NCBI GenBank assembly: GCA_964586595.1
Contig: CAZPHB010000007.1
Location: 1-64,000, forward strand
DNA: 64,000 nt
Reading direction: 5' to 3'
From: REEB481 sp964586595
GTDB taxonomy: Bacteria; Bacteroidota; Bacteroidia; NS11-12g; UBA955
Positions 36,901 through 43,344 of this stretch are shown here, piece after piece (position 1 is the stretch's first letter; the number at the start of each line of letters is the position of its first letter). A program made the position numbers and the translations under genes. The notes below the pieces were generated by a model. That model had not been told where the DNA came from, did not search any database, and saw nothing but the letters and a program-made list of their open reading frames with translations.

Positions 36901-38268
36901 GGTTCCGCCGCAGGCGGAAATCCAGCGGAAGGTATAAGAACCGGAACCGCCGGCAATCTTCACCCCAAAGTTCAGGGTGCCGTTCTTCAATACGCGACTG
37001 GAAGAAGCGCTTTGGCTTGCCACGCGGATGGCATTCGTATTGTTAGAGGTGGCAGTTCCACCAAAGGCAGAAGACAAACTGAAGTTGAAGAAGGCGCGCT
37101 GTGCCGCAATATTCGCGGTGGTTGGCGTGCCTTTGCTTGGGTTGTGGCGGTGTCCGCCTTCGTACATGATCATACCGGCAGCGGTATCGCCCATGGCATA
37201 ACCCCAGGCTACCACCGCAGCTTCGCGGGGCGCACTGCCACCGGAAATATGATCGGGATCCCAAACGCCCACCTTCGTGGTACTGCGCCATCCACCACCC
37301 GACACAGGAATGTAAATCTGTTCGGAGCCGTTTTGCATGGCGGCATCAAGGCTGCCCAAAAACTGCATCACCGGATCGGTAGGATGACGGTATGAATATG
37401 GAACCGTACCCTGGGTATGGCTTGTATAGAATATTAAGGTATTCTTCGGATTGGCGTAACCACTGGAAGAACCTGCTGCTGTTCCTGTTTTGTTGGCCAG
37501 GAAGTTGGTTTGTTCGCTCAGGTTGGAAGGATTCACCATGTTTTCCAGGGCGCTCACCGCGTGGCAGGCCGCCCAGATGGAACCGCGACAGCCGCCGGAA
37601 GCGGTACTTTTGGTCCAGGTGAACAATTTTGAGTGTGTGCTCCACACCGGATCGGCATGAGGCATAATGTACAGGTCATGACAGCAGTTCAGCAGCTTCG
37701 GATCGATGAAGGTTACCGAGCTGTCAGGAATTTCAGCATTGGTCAGGTAAGGCTTGGCCACGCTGCCGTTTTGAAGGTCGAGCAGGAAACTCCAGCGCGG
37801 AATGTTCAGCAACGTACGGTACACCGGCAATTGAACATCAGCGGTGGTGGTAATTCCGGAAACCCCTTTGGTAACCCAAGTGGAGATGATGGAATTTACG
37901 GCTGCCGTGCGGTACGGCGTGGTAATCACAAAGGCACCTGTTTTAAAAGCTGTCGCGCCAATGGTAAAATCAACACCATCCTTGTCTTTGGATGGATTGA
38001 TGCACCACTTCACCGGAACCTGCGCACCTTTCATCAGGTTGTACAGCATGCCATAAGCCTTTAAGGTACTTACGCTCTGGGTACCGCCCATGTCCACCAC
38101 AAACGATCCGGTAGGAATCGTTTCGTAGCTGAGCGACTGCGCCTTCAACGGGCCGTGCATCAGCCATGAAATACCACTCAGAACAGACACCGTCAGCGTG
38201 CGCCGAAGGGCCGTTTTTAAGGACATTTTAAAAGGATTACGGGGCTTGAGGGGAAAAACTTCTTTCAT
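27919..38268 (-). CDS. Giant T9SS-secreted multidomain adhesin-like protein 1
   Basis: About 3449 aa. Signal peptide ends near PLKAQ. About 45-390: conserved N-terminal domain shared with the second giant protein (TQSVSTLKAYGMLYNL, NCCHDLYIMPHADPVW, GGCRGSIWAACHAVSALENM, YEGGHRHN), perhaps a GATase-like fold. Then Ig-like and discoidin-like parts, a DNRLRE domain (about 888-1070), several cadherin/Ig-type repeats, and four tandem triplets of about 370 aa (types A, B, C) with Ca-binding-looking DTDGDG motifs. The tail has an SdrD-like B domain (ISGTVFNDKNGG) and a type A T9SS sorting domain from about 3365 (YPNPALDL). ATG 38268 is chosen; 38226 (MSLKTALRR) gives a neater signal peptide, and GTG 38310 overlaps the presumed promoter. 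Surface adhesion or matrix role is inferred. Confidence 0.85.
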   Translation of the reverse strand: MKEVFPLKPRNPFKMSLKTALRRTLTVSVLSGISWLMHGPLKAQSLSYETIPTGSFVVDMGGTQSVSTLKAYGMLYNLMKGAQVPVKWCINPSKDKDGVDFTIGATAFKTGAFVITTPYRTAAVNSIISTWVTKGVSGITTTADVQLPVYRTLLNIPRWSFLLDLQNGSVAKPYLTNAEIPDSSVTFIDPKLLNCCHDLYIMPHADPVWSTHSKLFTWTKSTASGGCRGSIWAACHAVSALENMVNPSNLSEQTNFLANKTGTAAGSSSGYANPKNTLIFYTSHTQGTVPYSYRHPTDPVMQFLGSLDAAMQNGSEQIYIPVSGGGWRSTTKVGVWDPDHISGGSAPREAAVVAWGYAMGDTAAGMIMYEGGHRHNPSKGTPTTANIAAQRAFFNFSLSSAFGGTATSNNTNAIRVASQSASSSRVLKNGTLNFGVKIAGGSGSYTFRWISACGGTLTPSTVGSDSARLVFTAPNVSSTTDCYVSVIAKDGCGREAFYSWSFQISASGSNSAPVVANETISIATSCSGVASAGLNVLSNDSDPESQVLSASLISAKFGKATLSSSGELYYEAPLGFGGSDTIRYKVCDNNGTPACTNGFVVITVGARDAFGCWGSEKWDMLEDEFGDTLLSGAQDGLGTLGGAAVNDPENALGFPDGTGCQFDATGDTMVLGLLNMALKSSGDTFYITWKPIGKTSGGGTDATLNVDLSSDGRTWTIGSGVFTRVQASHTVGTFYTDAVVSNVNNARWMRIRFTGSVSNRTPEIDAVLAERHGCREKKPSPVNDVFSIIEDRLAYLNVAQNDIEQFGLKDSLFSISTYPKRGIVSCGRNGVVGYQPNFDNRTSDTFWYTTINNLGVVSDPARVIVHIIPDGCPANQYAGTATNTSVSFAPSRDAYLYQKNATTNFGANTALNVGSGANASSEYRSVLQWDLSSISSTAKVLSSNIQLYRNGGSSNMSNDIQAIANASATSRDSFRTASVTWNNRRTGVAWGTSGGDVTSTVIGTINTGLATTGYVTSTSLNDTVQKWIETPSTNLGVRLRRTGNYSRNVLAVYNSNEAAAATRPRLNITYSVISGCKAFDNTAPKARTDFDTIAWPNVSRRNVILNDRDLENDSLYITGIVTVLNGTATYSGNVITFTPNQGFSGWGRVRYLFTDGVHVDSGCFRVLCRIGNPNAVKDSATISVGGGNVTVNVQANDIDPGGATLTTKIVRQGSKGVASLSGSNIRYDSYAGQTGVDTVYYSVTQPTVGQCSAPGKDTAMLIVRILNRQPIAVRDVAITGPCQERAVDVILNDTDPDGNKIVNVSILTNPLFGTATVSQGKILYTPNRTPTPFNGSDSFLYVITDDGFPAAKDTGRILITVPSVGANAKPIAENDSIVAGQNNQWFDYLLNNDLDPDGDDLIPFVNSGVLQAKKGTVQFLPNGLLKYVPNPGFVGADSFEYIVKDTFDVGGCAGPSVLYDTAKVVVFFTFTPQAVTYNSVIAVNDFNKTLINTSVVGNVVRNDFDPERDVLSFGAFLNQSGTGAHLSSGGIVKGKDKDGNHVDTAGTLTFTGAAYTFAPAQNFTGNVVIPYYIYDNDDNVAYDTALLDIYVKPLDNNNNVLASIDFNVSYGDTVGSSLFSNDYDPERNNYSIVGIKRDTDGDLVSDDTATIGVAFQVAGQDFTGRPIQDAGRVLIEANGSYQFWPTYFNGDYFKGTINVDYVILDDPTTTAFSGPMMMRSGMTTNAGTPAKDSTALIIVVLGTTPGVNTAPYAGDDFSYTIVDVPVTGNWASNDQEPDKDDIRINAIATNIDLDTLAGTPTLLNTKTTLQGGSVKFYDDGTYIYTPPTAYVGPDEVTYEICDVTVVAPQPLCATATINLLVGTINSTVAANDINNTWMNTSITGNVCLNDLDVEAHTQTFGSFLNQDGSGTQLVSPASVDGLSHSGGTVSPAGTLTFSGCTYTFTPAAGFTGTVTIPYNVCDDGTPISCDTAFLTISVDSMYSWSPNNVIANNDFNLSFGGPVTSTVASNDQDPEGNSFTVTSYQRDTDGDGVNDAAGSVGVGTVVGGMSYNGVPFANAGTLTLNANGTYTFTPVAGFYGTVSVEYTITDNGSTPATDKATLEIMVEQPNGSLNDPPFAGDDFVFTTVDVSVFGNWASNDIELNGDSINVNPGTAVVDSVLLLTGLPGSPMPIDTLVTLQGGRVIMYTDGTFHYTPDTGYFGPDRVAYSICDVTTVAPQPLCATGVLYMLVGTENATVAANDVNNTWIDSAVSGNVSTNDFDPEQHTQTFGSFLDQSGSGATISSGATLSGTSMTGGAVANAGTLTFTGSSYTFTPAAGFTGTVRVPYNVCDDGSISACDTAWLTISVDSIPTAGYNNVIATNDYAVTYGDTISSTVLSNDADPEGNTMTVSAYQYDSDGDGTPDAAGSIGSFVNIGGVANDGSSWANAGQLRLNADGTYTFIPTPGFYGTVEVEYTNSDNGVPVATDQALLSISVLQTTGPNNAGPFAGDDFAITKVGVPVTGNWAANDLEPDADSIRLNGGLVNLKLSALPGTATPIDTVATAEGGSVIFFSNGTYSYTPPAAYTGPDQVTYTICDVTAVGPQPLCADATIYLLVSSENSTLAVNDINNTWKDSSVSGNVSTNDFDPEQNTQTFGSFLNQDGSGNAISTGATLSGTDETGAPVVNAGTLTFTGGSYTFTPSAGFTGTVQVPYSTCDNGSPSACDTALLTISVDSLPSGLRNNLIANNDYILSDGSAVSSTVASNDVDPEANSFSVISYLRDTDGDGIVDAPGTVGTPTVVGGTDNNGVAWPNAGTLTLNADGSYTFTPASGFEGTISIDYTIQDGAASPADDQASLFIAVIGSNGPLNDAPFAGDDFAVARTNTPITGNWAANDIELNGDSVNLNGTGNHVLLSGLFPTPTPIDTVTTTQGGTVIFFNDGTYLYNPPLNYMGADQATYVICDKTVVAPQPLCASASINLLVAPDTVLISGTVFNDKNGGTVNGTGIGSLGGQQLIAYLIENGLVLDSARVNNDGTYTFNQGLMESTYTVRISTVAAATGIAAPAATLPSNWNFTGETYGSNNAAGTGADATVNGSVAVTTALTSITGVDYGVNYAPIAHSKTYLVNVDSLLVTGAIQGMFNRRISLNSASGTSDTTFNTGSSTNLPGPLSGFDAEEGRLGGSTGIDTLTLVLETLPDTTIALLEYTYNGVVYNLWPNPTVSMVSNALFLWDAATSKYVIPNADLDSFRILLKTPLSSTSFSYAFIDESGTKGSVGLYTLDFTAPLPVHLISFGCRKESTAVRVQWITAGELNTDRFEIHRSTDGVKWEMLGTVKAAGNTAQSLRYSFLDQKPQLGTNAYRLLAIDMDGHEEWSPVCATQFTGAGNDAVQLYPNPALDLTTLRFELQEAGTVHVKLMSLSGVQLQDVRLEGKAGVNFRDLDIHALLPGAYIVSLEGASLNERFRLIKQ
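29370..33845 (-). repeat. Four tandem triplet units (about 1.1 kb each) in giant adhesin 1
   Basis: Each unit codes for three Ig/cadherin-like modules. A: AVNDINNTW...GNVSTNDFDPEQ-TQTFGSFLNQDGSG. B: NNVIANNDY...DPEGN...DTDGDG. C: FAGDDFA...VTGNWAANDxEP...CATA-IYLLV. The B modules start at about 33480, 32309, 31200 and 30095, a period of 1.1-1.17 kb. The units are close to each other in sequence, so recent homogenisation or expansion is likely. Confidence 0.8.
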
Positions 38269-38295
38269 CTTCAAAATCGGGTATGTTTCCACTTT

Positions 38296-38312
38296 TTGTT
38301 CTTCCCACAAAA
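38296..38312 (-). promoter_or_regulatory. TTTGTGGGAAGAA element upstream of giant adhesin 1
   Basis: On the minus strand the sequence TTTTTGTGGGAAGAA matches the TTTGTGGGCAGAA at the starts of giant adhesin 2 and of the NarL-type regulator gene. The TTTG would be the -7 end, although the T-A of the consensus is not kept here. It is the weakest of the three copies. Confidence 0.45.
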
Positions 38313-38560
38313 AGAACCTCAGCGCCGTTTTTCATTTGTAGAAGTAATTCTACAAAATGCGGTTTTACCTAAATTTTGCTTGATTTACTTTCTGTGGAAT
38401 TTTTCTTACACAAACCCGTGCCAAATATGGAGCTCGGCTTCATGGTTGAAATTGCTGATTACTGAACTTCTTAAGCCATTTCAACGCCATTTTCCGATAC
38501 ACATAAGTTCGTAAACTTTTGTTGCAGTCAGCGTTGGATTGTGAATGATTTGTGGATGAT

Positions 38561-38568
38561 TACTTTTG
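38561..38568 (+). promoter_or_regulatory. -7 element TACTTTTG for the histidine kinase gene
   Basis: A perfect TAnnTTTG match. It lies downstream of the GTG at 38552, which argues that translation starts later, at TTG 38588 or ATG 38633. The preceding TTTGTGGATG at about 38549 resembles the TTTGTGGG element of the neighbouring genes. Confidence 0.45.
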
Positions 38569-38587
38569 CCCGATTGAACCAACGCAC

Positions 38588-41500
38588 TTGAACCCACATC
38601 ATAAAATCAGGTTCCCTTTTCTGTGCTCCGGAATGATCGGGATATTGCTGTTCATCCATTCCATTCATGCACAGCAACGTACTGCGGTGGTGCAACTGCA
38701 AACCGATCTGAACAAATACTTGTTGCAGAACACCATTGCCGGTATCTGCAGCGACTCGCTCGGCGGCATTTGGGCAGCGACCCAATTTGGCATCCTGCAC
38801 TCTGACGGAACAGATACCCGTTTGATCCATACAGGAAACGATACTTCAATAAAATCAAATAGATTTAATGGAATTTATTACCTGCCGGAAGCAGGTTTTC
38901 ATATTGCCGTAAACACCGCCATGCAGATGTTCCGCCTGGGAAAATCAGGTCGGATGTATCCATATAAAATCAGGAATGACGAACGGCTAATTACGCATAG
39001 CAACCGCGCATTCCTGATCAATCAGCATGAATGGAACCTACCCGCCTCACTCCAGCCCATCATACCTGTTGACCTTTACCATTACGACCGCAAGCTTTGC
39101 GGTTTTTATGTGCTGGATACATGGTACGGCGTTCCAGCTGCAGGTGGCAGAAAGAACAAGTACTACATCAAGCAAACCAAAGGTGATAATACCTTTGTGC
39201 GCGACGATAATGAACTTTTCTTCTATGTTCATGGTGTATTAAAATACCACAATACCATGCTGCAAGGGTATGAAGATGTGATTTGCCTTGAAGACAGTTT
39301 AATTGTGGTGCGTCAAAAAAGCGGTCTGTATTTTTTCAATTTGAACAGCGGTATGCTCCAAATTACCGGCAGCCTGGAACCCTTGCGTATTGGAGAAGCC
39401 ATCGTTATTTTTCCTGTAGATCACACCACCTATTATTTAGGTACATACAATTATGGAATCGCGGAGCTAAACCTCATGCCCGTGGAGGTACTCAATGGTC
39501 CCATTCCCTCCATTCATAAAAACCTCTACATCTATTCGTATGCACGAACCTTAGATTCTGTTTTTCTTACCACATACGAAGGTTTAATCAGGTTGTCGCA
39601 TAGCATAAAAAACAGCGCAAAGCTTTGGAGTTCACCGGTAAGCAGCAGCAGCCTGCTGGTAGATGATGAACAGCGGGTGTGGACCAGCATGAATCGGGAT
39701 GTGGGCTATTTCAACATGCGCACCAACAAGTTCATTTCGTTTGGTCAGGTGCCATACACACCGCATGTATTTTTCAAACACCAGGGTGCGTTGTACTTTA
39801 CGGTTTACGAACATCTGTATCGAATAGAACCTGAATCAAAGCAGCTAGTTTACTTGAAACAATACAACGAAACCCGACGCTTCTATGGGATCCGTCACAT
39901 GGGTAACAAAACCTTTCTGCTCAGCGATCATGGATTGATTCAGCTGGACCACAACCTGAATGCAGTGGCCCAAAAATACCAAGGTTACATCATCCGCGAT
40001 GTTGTGGAAACGCCCCAAGGGATGTATGTGGCTACTTATGGCGACGGTTTGCATCTGCTCAAAGCGGATGGAACGGGAAAGCGGATTTTTCAGGATCGCT
40101 TCGGCTGGAGCAGTGCCGCCTTGAGCATGCGCTACGACAGCCTGCGAAAGCGTTTGTGGCTGGTATGCAATAAAGGAATATTCATTCTTGGATTGAATAA
40201 AAATGGATTGCCCGGACCCGCACAGCACCTGTTGGCCTGTGGTTCAGAATTGCCCTGCACAGAATTAAACGGCGGAGATTATGAGGTAAGACCCGAAGAT
40301 CTTTATTATTATTTTCCTTCGAACAACGGACTGATGAAGGTTCCCATCAATTGGAACACGGGGAAAACCAGTCAGGAATATCTGCTCAAAGGAGTAGTTT
40401 CCAATGGTAAGAACATCCATATTTCCGACCAAATCTACCTCCCTGCCGCACATAGAAACATTATTTTCAAACTCCTGCTTCCCTTTTCTTTTCACGAAGA
40501 AAATGAAGAACAGGAATACCGCCTTTTACCATTATTCCAAAATTGGCGGCCCATTCCGGAAAACCGGCAACTGTTGTTTTCACAACTCCCTCATGGATCT
40601 TACACCTTATGGATCAGAAATGCCAATGGTGAACGCCGCATCACCACCATACATGTAGCACGCTTCTGGTTCCAGGAACCGCTGTTTCACCTCTCGGTTG
40701 TTTTGCTTTTGGTGGGTGTAATAGTGCTGTTGATTTCCTTACGCACCCGCACCCTGCGCAACAGAAGCGCAGCACTGGAAAGGGCTGTGGCCCAAAAAAC
40801 CGAAGCCCTAAACATCAACCTGAAACAACTCGAAGCTTCACAAAAACAGGTTGCAGATGAAACCGCCATCAGGGAAAACATGAACTCGGTATTACTGCAC
40901 GACATACGCAGCCCGCTCCTGTTTCTTACTCAGTCAAGCTACAACCTGAACAACAAACTCAAACTTCGCTATCCGGAATTGTTCGATGCGGCCAATGTGC
41001 TGGCCGGCACGGTTAAAGACCTGTACATCCTGTCCAGCGATTACATCACCTGGTTAAAAAACCGAAAATCAGGCCTTGGGCCCGAACCCGAAATACTGAG
41101 CCTGAACCACCTGATAGAAGAAACCCTCAGCTTCTACCGTCCCATCATCAGCACGGCCAACAACAACATTAACTATCACTGCGCACCGGAAGATCAGCGA
41201 AGAATGTTCTGCACCGACGGTCAGCTGCTGCGCTGCGTGCTCCGGAACCTCATCGACAACAGCAACAAATTCACCAAAAACGGAAGCATCCGCGTGGAAC
41301 TGAACCACGAACCCGGTTGTGCCATAGTCACCGTGCACGATAACGGCGATGGACTTCCTGCGCGGATCCTTACCACTTATGCCCGCCGCAGTAAAGACAA
41401 ACCAAATTTGTGGACCTTAAAGGCAATGCAATCAGAGGAAATTGGCATGAATATGATTCTGCAGTTCACCGAAATGATCCAAGGCGTGATTACCTACGAG

Positions 41501-41596
41501 CGCCAGTCTGATGAAACCAGCAAATTCCGGCTCATCCTGACCGAACTGCAACGTCAGGAATCCTCCGAAGATGAATCATTGAAGTCGATGCCATAA
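38588..41596 (+). CDS. Two-component sensor histidine kinase with periplasmic beta-propeller
   Basis: About 1002 aa. The chosen TTG start gives a signal peptide with basic HHKIR before MIGILLFIHSIHAQ; GTG 38552 precedes the -7 element. The periplasmic part (about 30-690) has Reg_prop/propeller repeats (AGICSDSLGGIWAATQFGILHSDG, GYIIRDVVETPQGMYVATYGDGL) and a Y_Y_Y-like beta domain. One membrane helix is at about 698-718, then a coiled coil. HisKA phospho-acceptor is in LLHDIRSPL (about residue 770). HATPase has NLIDNSNKFT, VHDNGDGLP and a weak last G-box (EIGMNMI). This is the hybrid-like architecture without its own receiver. The partner is surely the NarL-type regulator, whose 3' end overlaps it by 43 bp. 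Ligand unknown, perhaps surface-derived. Confidence 0.9.
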   Translation: MNPHHKIRFPFLCSGMIGILLFIHSIHAQQRTAVVQLQTDLNKYLLQNTIAGICSDSLGGIWAATQFGILHSDGTDTRLIHTGNDTSIKSNRFNGIYYLPEAGFHIAVNTAMQMFRLGKSGRMYPYKIRNDERLITHSNRAFLINQHEWNLPASLQPIIPVDLYHYDRKLCGFYVLDTWYGVPAAGGRKNKYYIKQTKGDNTFVRDDNELFFYVHGVLKYHNTMLQGYEDVICLEDSLIVVRQKSGLYFFNLNSGMLQITGSLEPLRIGEAIVIFPVDHTTYYLGTYNYGIAELNLMPVEVLNGPIPSIHKNLYIYSYARTLDSVFLTTYEGLIRLSHSIKNSAKLWSSPVSSSSLLVDDEQRVWTSMNRDVGYFNMRTNKFISFGQVPYTPHVFFKHQGALYFTVYEHLYRIEPESKQLVYLKQYNETRRFYGIRHMGNKTFLLSDHGLIQLDHNLNAVAQKYQGYIIRDVVETPQGMYVATYGDGLHLLKADGTGKRIFQDRFGWSSAALSMRYDSLRKRLWLVCNKGIFILGLNKNGLPGPAQHLLACGSELPCTELNGGDYEVRPEDLYYYFPSNNGLMKVPINWNTGKTSQEYLLKGVVSNGKNIHISDQIYLPAAHRNIIFKLLLPFSFHEENEEQEYRLLPLFQNWRPIPENRQLLFSQLPHGSYTLWIRNANGERRITTIHVARFWFQEPLFHLSVVLLLVGVIVLLISLRTRTLRNRSAALERAVAQKTEALNINLKQLEASQKQVADETAIRENMNSVLLHDIRSPLLFLTQSSYNLNNKLKLRYPELFDAANVLAGTVKDLYILSSDYITWLKNRKSGLGPEPEILSLNHLIEETLSFYRPIISTANNNINYHCAPEDQRRMFCTDGQLLRCVLRNLIDNSNKFTKNGSIRVELNHEPGCAIVTVHDNGDGLPARILTTYARRSKDKPNLWTLKAMQSEEIGMNMILQFTEMIQGVITYERQSDETSKFRLILTELQRQESSEDESLKSMP

Positions 41597-42219
41597 GTGT
41601 AGGCCAGCTTCAGGATTTCTGTGTAGCTGCTCACCTGCAGCTTCTCATAAATGCGTGCCTTATACGTTGAAGCCGTGGAAGGCTTGATGTTAAACGCATT
41701 GCAAATCTCAGAATTTGACTTACCGTGTACCAAAGCTGTGGCAATGTTCAATTCCTGCAGCGACAAGGAAGAAAATGGGTTGTCCGTCTGCCCTTGCTTT
41801 GGTGGTGTCCAATTGGGTAATGTGCCCAAAACATGCTTCAGTGCATCGCGCAGTTGTTCCACACCATCATTCTTGCAGATATACGCTATGATATGCTGTT
41901 GGTCAAGTTGCTTCTCCAGCAACTCCCGAGGATACATCGTAAAAACAACCAACGGAACCCGCGCAGACAAACGTTGAATTTGCGCTACCGATTCACCAGG
42001 ACTTACACCCGGTATTTTCACATCCGAAATCAGCATGTGTACCTCGTGGTTGTTCAACAGCCGTTCAGCCTCCATGAATGACTCCGCCTCGTACACCTTG
42101 CTGGAAGTCCACTCCTGACGGATCATCTGCTTGATGCCAAAACGCACAATTTCGTGATCATCCAAAAGCAAAAAATGCTGATGCAGGTTTTTTTCCTTGC
42201 GCTGATTTGGATGGGACAT
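41554..42219 (-). CDS. NarL/LuxR-type response regulator
   Basis: The protein has 221 aa from ATG 42219 (MSHPNQRKEK). The open frame begins at 42261, but that lies in the promoter. Receiver: DDHE at 20-23, phospho-acceptor Asp66 (LISDVKIPG), Thr94 (VVFTMY) and Lys116 (CKND). LuxR-type HTH at about 150-208: SLSLQELNIATALVHGKSN, then SEICNAFNIKPSTASTYKARIYEKL. Its 3' end overlaps the kinase gene tail to tail (43 bp). It carries upstream the same TTTGTGGGCAGAA as both giant adhesin genes, so autoregulation and adhesin control are plausible. DNA targets are inference. Confidence 0.9.
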   Translation of the reverse strand: MSHPNQRKEKNLHQHFLLLDDHEIVRFGIKQMIRQEWTSSKVYEAESFMEAERLLNNHEVHMLISDVKIPGVSPGESVAQIQRLSARVPLVVFTMYPRELLEKQLDQQHIIAYICKNDGVEQLRDALKHVLGTLPNWTPPKQGQTDNPFSSLSLQELNIATALVHGKSNSEICNAFNIKPSTASTYKARIYEKLQVSSYTEILKLAYTYGIDFNDSSSEDS

Positions 42220-42258
42220 CGGCAATTTTCCGCAAACGCTTAATAAAGATTCTGCCCA

Positions 42259-42266
42259 CAAATATA
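42259..42266 (-). promoter_or_regulatory. -7 element TATATTTG for the response regulator
   Basis: On the minus strand TATATTTG, followed directly by TGGGCAGAA, is a perfect TAnnTTTG. The start codon at 42219 then has a leader of about 33 nt. The same TTTGTGGGCAGAA recurs at giant adhesin 2. Confidence 0.55.
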
Positions 42267-42528
42267 ACTTAATGCCTATTCATAGGTTCTTTTTGGCTTT
42301 CATGAATTTTTGACCATTTGAAAATCAAGCATCCATGTTTCAGGTTCGCCGCCTTTTGCTCCATTTGATGGCGGGCAGGTTTCGAAAACCACACACACAA
42401 TTACAATACTTACCTTAAAGATATTTCCTATTCGATAAAGATTATAGCTTTTTAATAAACTTTATTGACTTTCATGCGATTTATTGTCCTTAACTACAGA
42501 TTCCCTTTTTGAGCTGTTATTTCGCTGC

Positions 42529-43308
42529 ATGGAATTCAGCTTTATCCTGGTCAATCCTGCCTATGCGCCACATGTGGCCCTGATCCAACTCAACCGCCCC
42601 AAGGAACTGAACGCCCTGAACCTGCAGCTGATGGGCGAAATCCGCGATGCCCTGAAGGTGCTCGATGACGATGATTCCGTGCGCGCCATCGTGATTACCG
42701 GCAATGAACGGGCCTTTGCTGCCGGTGCCGACATCAAGCAGATGGCCGGAAAAACCGCCGTGGACATGCTGCTGATCGATCAGTTCAGCACTTGGGATTC
42801 CATCCGAAAAACGAAAAAACCCATCATCGCCGCCGTTTCCGGCTTCGCCCTGGGCGGAGGTTGTGAACTGGCCATGCTCTGCGACATCATCATTGCCAGC
42901 GAAACAGCCCAGTTCGGCCAACCGGAAATCAATATTGGTGTGATGCCGGGCGCAGGCGGAACACAACGCCTTACCCGCGCTGTGGGTAAAGCCCTGGCCA
43001 TGGAAATGGTGCTCAGCGGAAGGTTCATCAGCGCCGAAGAAGCCAAAGCAGCCGGCCTGATCAACAAAATTGTGCCTGTGGAATTATACCTGGAGGAAGC
43101 CGTGAAGATGGCCGCTTCCATCGCCGCCAAATCGCCCATCGCGGTGCAGCTGGCCAAGGAAAGCGTGCTCAAGGCTTTTGAAAGCAGCCTGCAGGAAGGT
43201 TTGTTCTTCGAACGGAAAAACTTCTACATGCTCTTCGCCACCGAAGACCAGAAGGAAGGCATGAATGCCTTCGTAGAAAAAAGAAAGGCCGATTTCAAAG
43301 GACGCTGA
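42529..43308 (+). CDS. Enoyl-CoA hydratase/isomerase family protein
   Basis: The protein has 259 aa from ATG 42529 (MEFSFILVNP); the frame is open 15 codons upstream without purpose. Crotonase fold: IQLNRPKELNALNLQL, FAAGADIKQMAG (oxyanion hole 1), SGFALGGGCELAMLCD (oxyanion hole 2 and catalytic Glu113) and GQPEINIGVMPGAGGTQRL with catalytic Glu133. Both Glu residues are present, so a true hydratase acting in fatty acid or amino acid degradation is likely. It stands alone between the regulator and the second giant adhesin and has no evident link to either. Its stop faces that of the giant gene, 36 bp apart. Confidence 0.92.
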   Translation: MEFSFILVNPAYAPHVALIQLNRPKELNALNLQLMGEIRDALKVLDDDDSVRAIVITGNERAFAAGADIKQMAGKTAVDMLLIDQFSTWDSIRKTKKPIIAAVSGFALGGGCELAMLCDIIIASETAQFGQPEINIGVMPGAGGTQRLTRAVGKALAMEMVLSGRFISAEEAKAAGLINKIVPVELYLEEAVKMAASIAAKSPIAVQLAKESVLKAFESSLQEGLFFERKNFYMLFATEDQKEGMNAFVEKRKADFKGR

Positions 43309-43344
43309 TCCCCTGAAACCGGCCTGTCCTGTTTTTCCTGTGCG

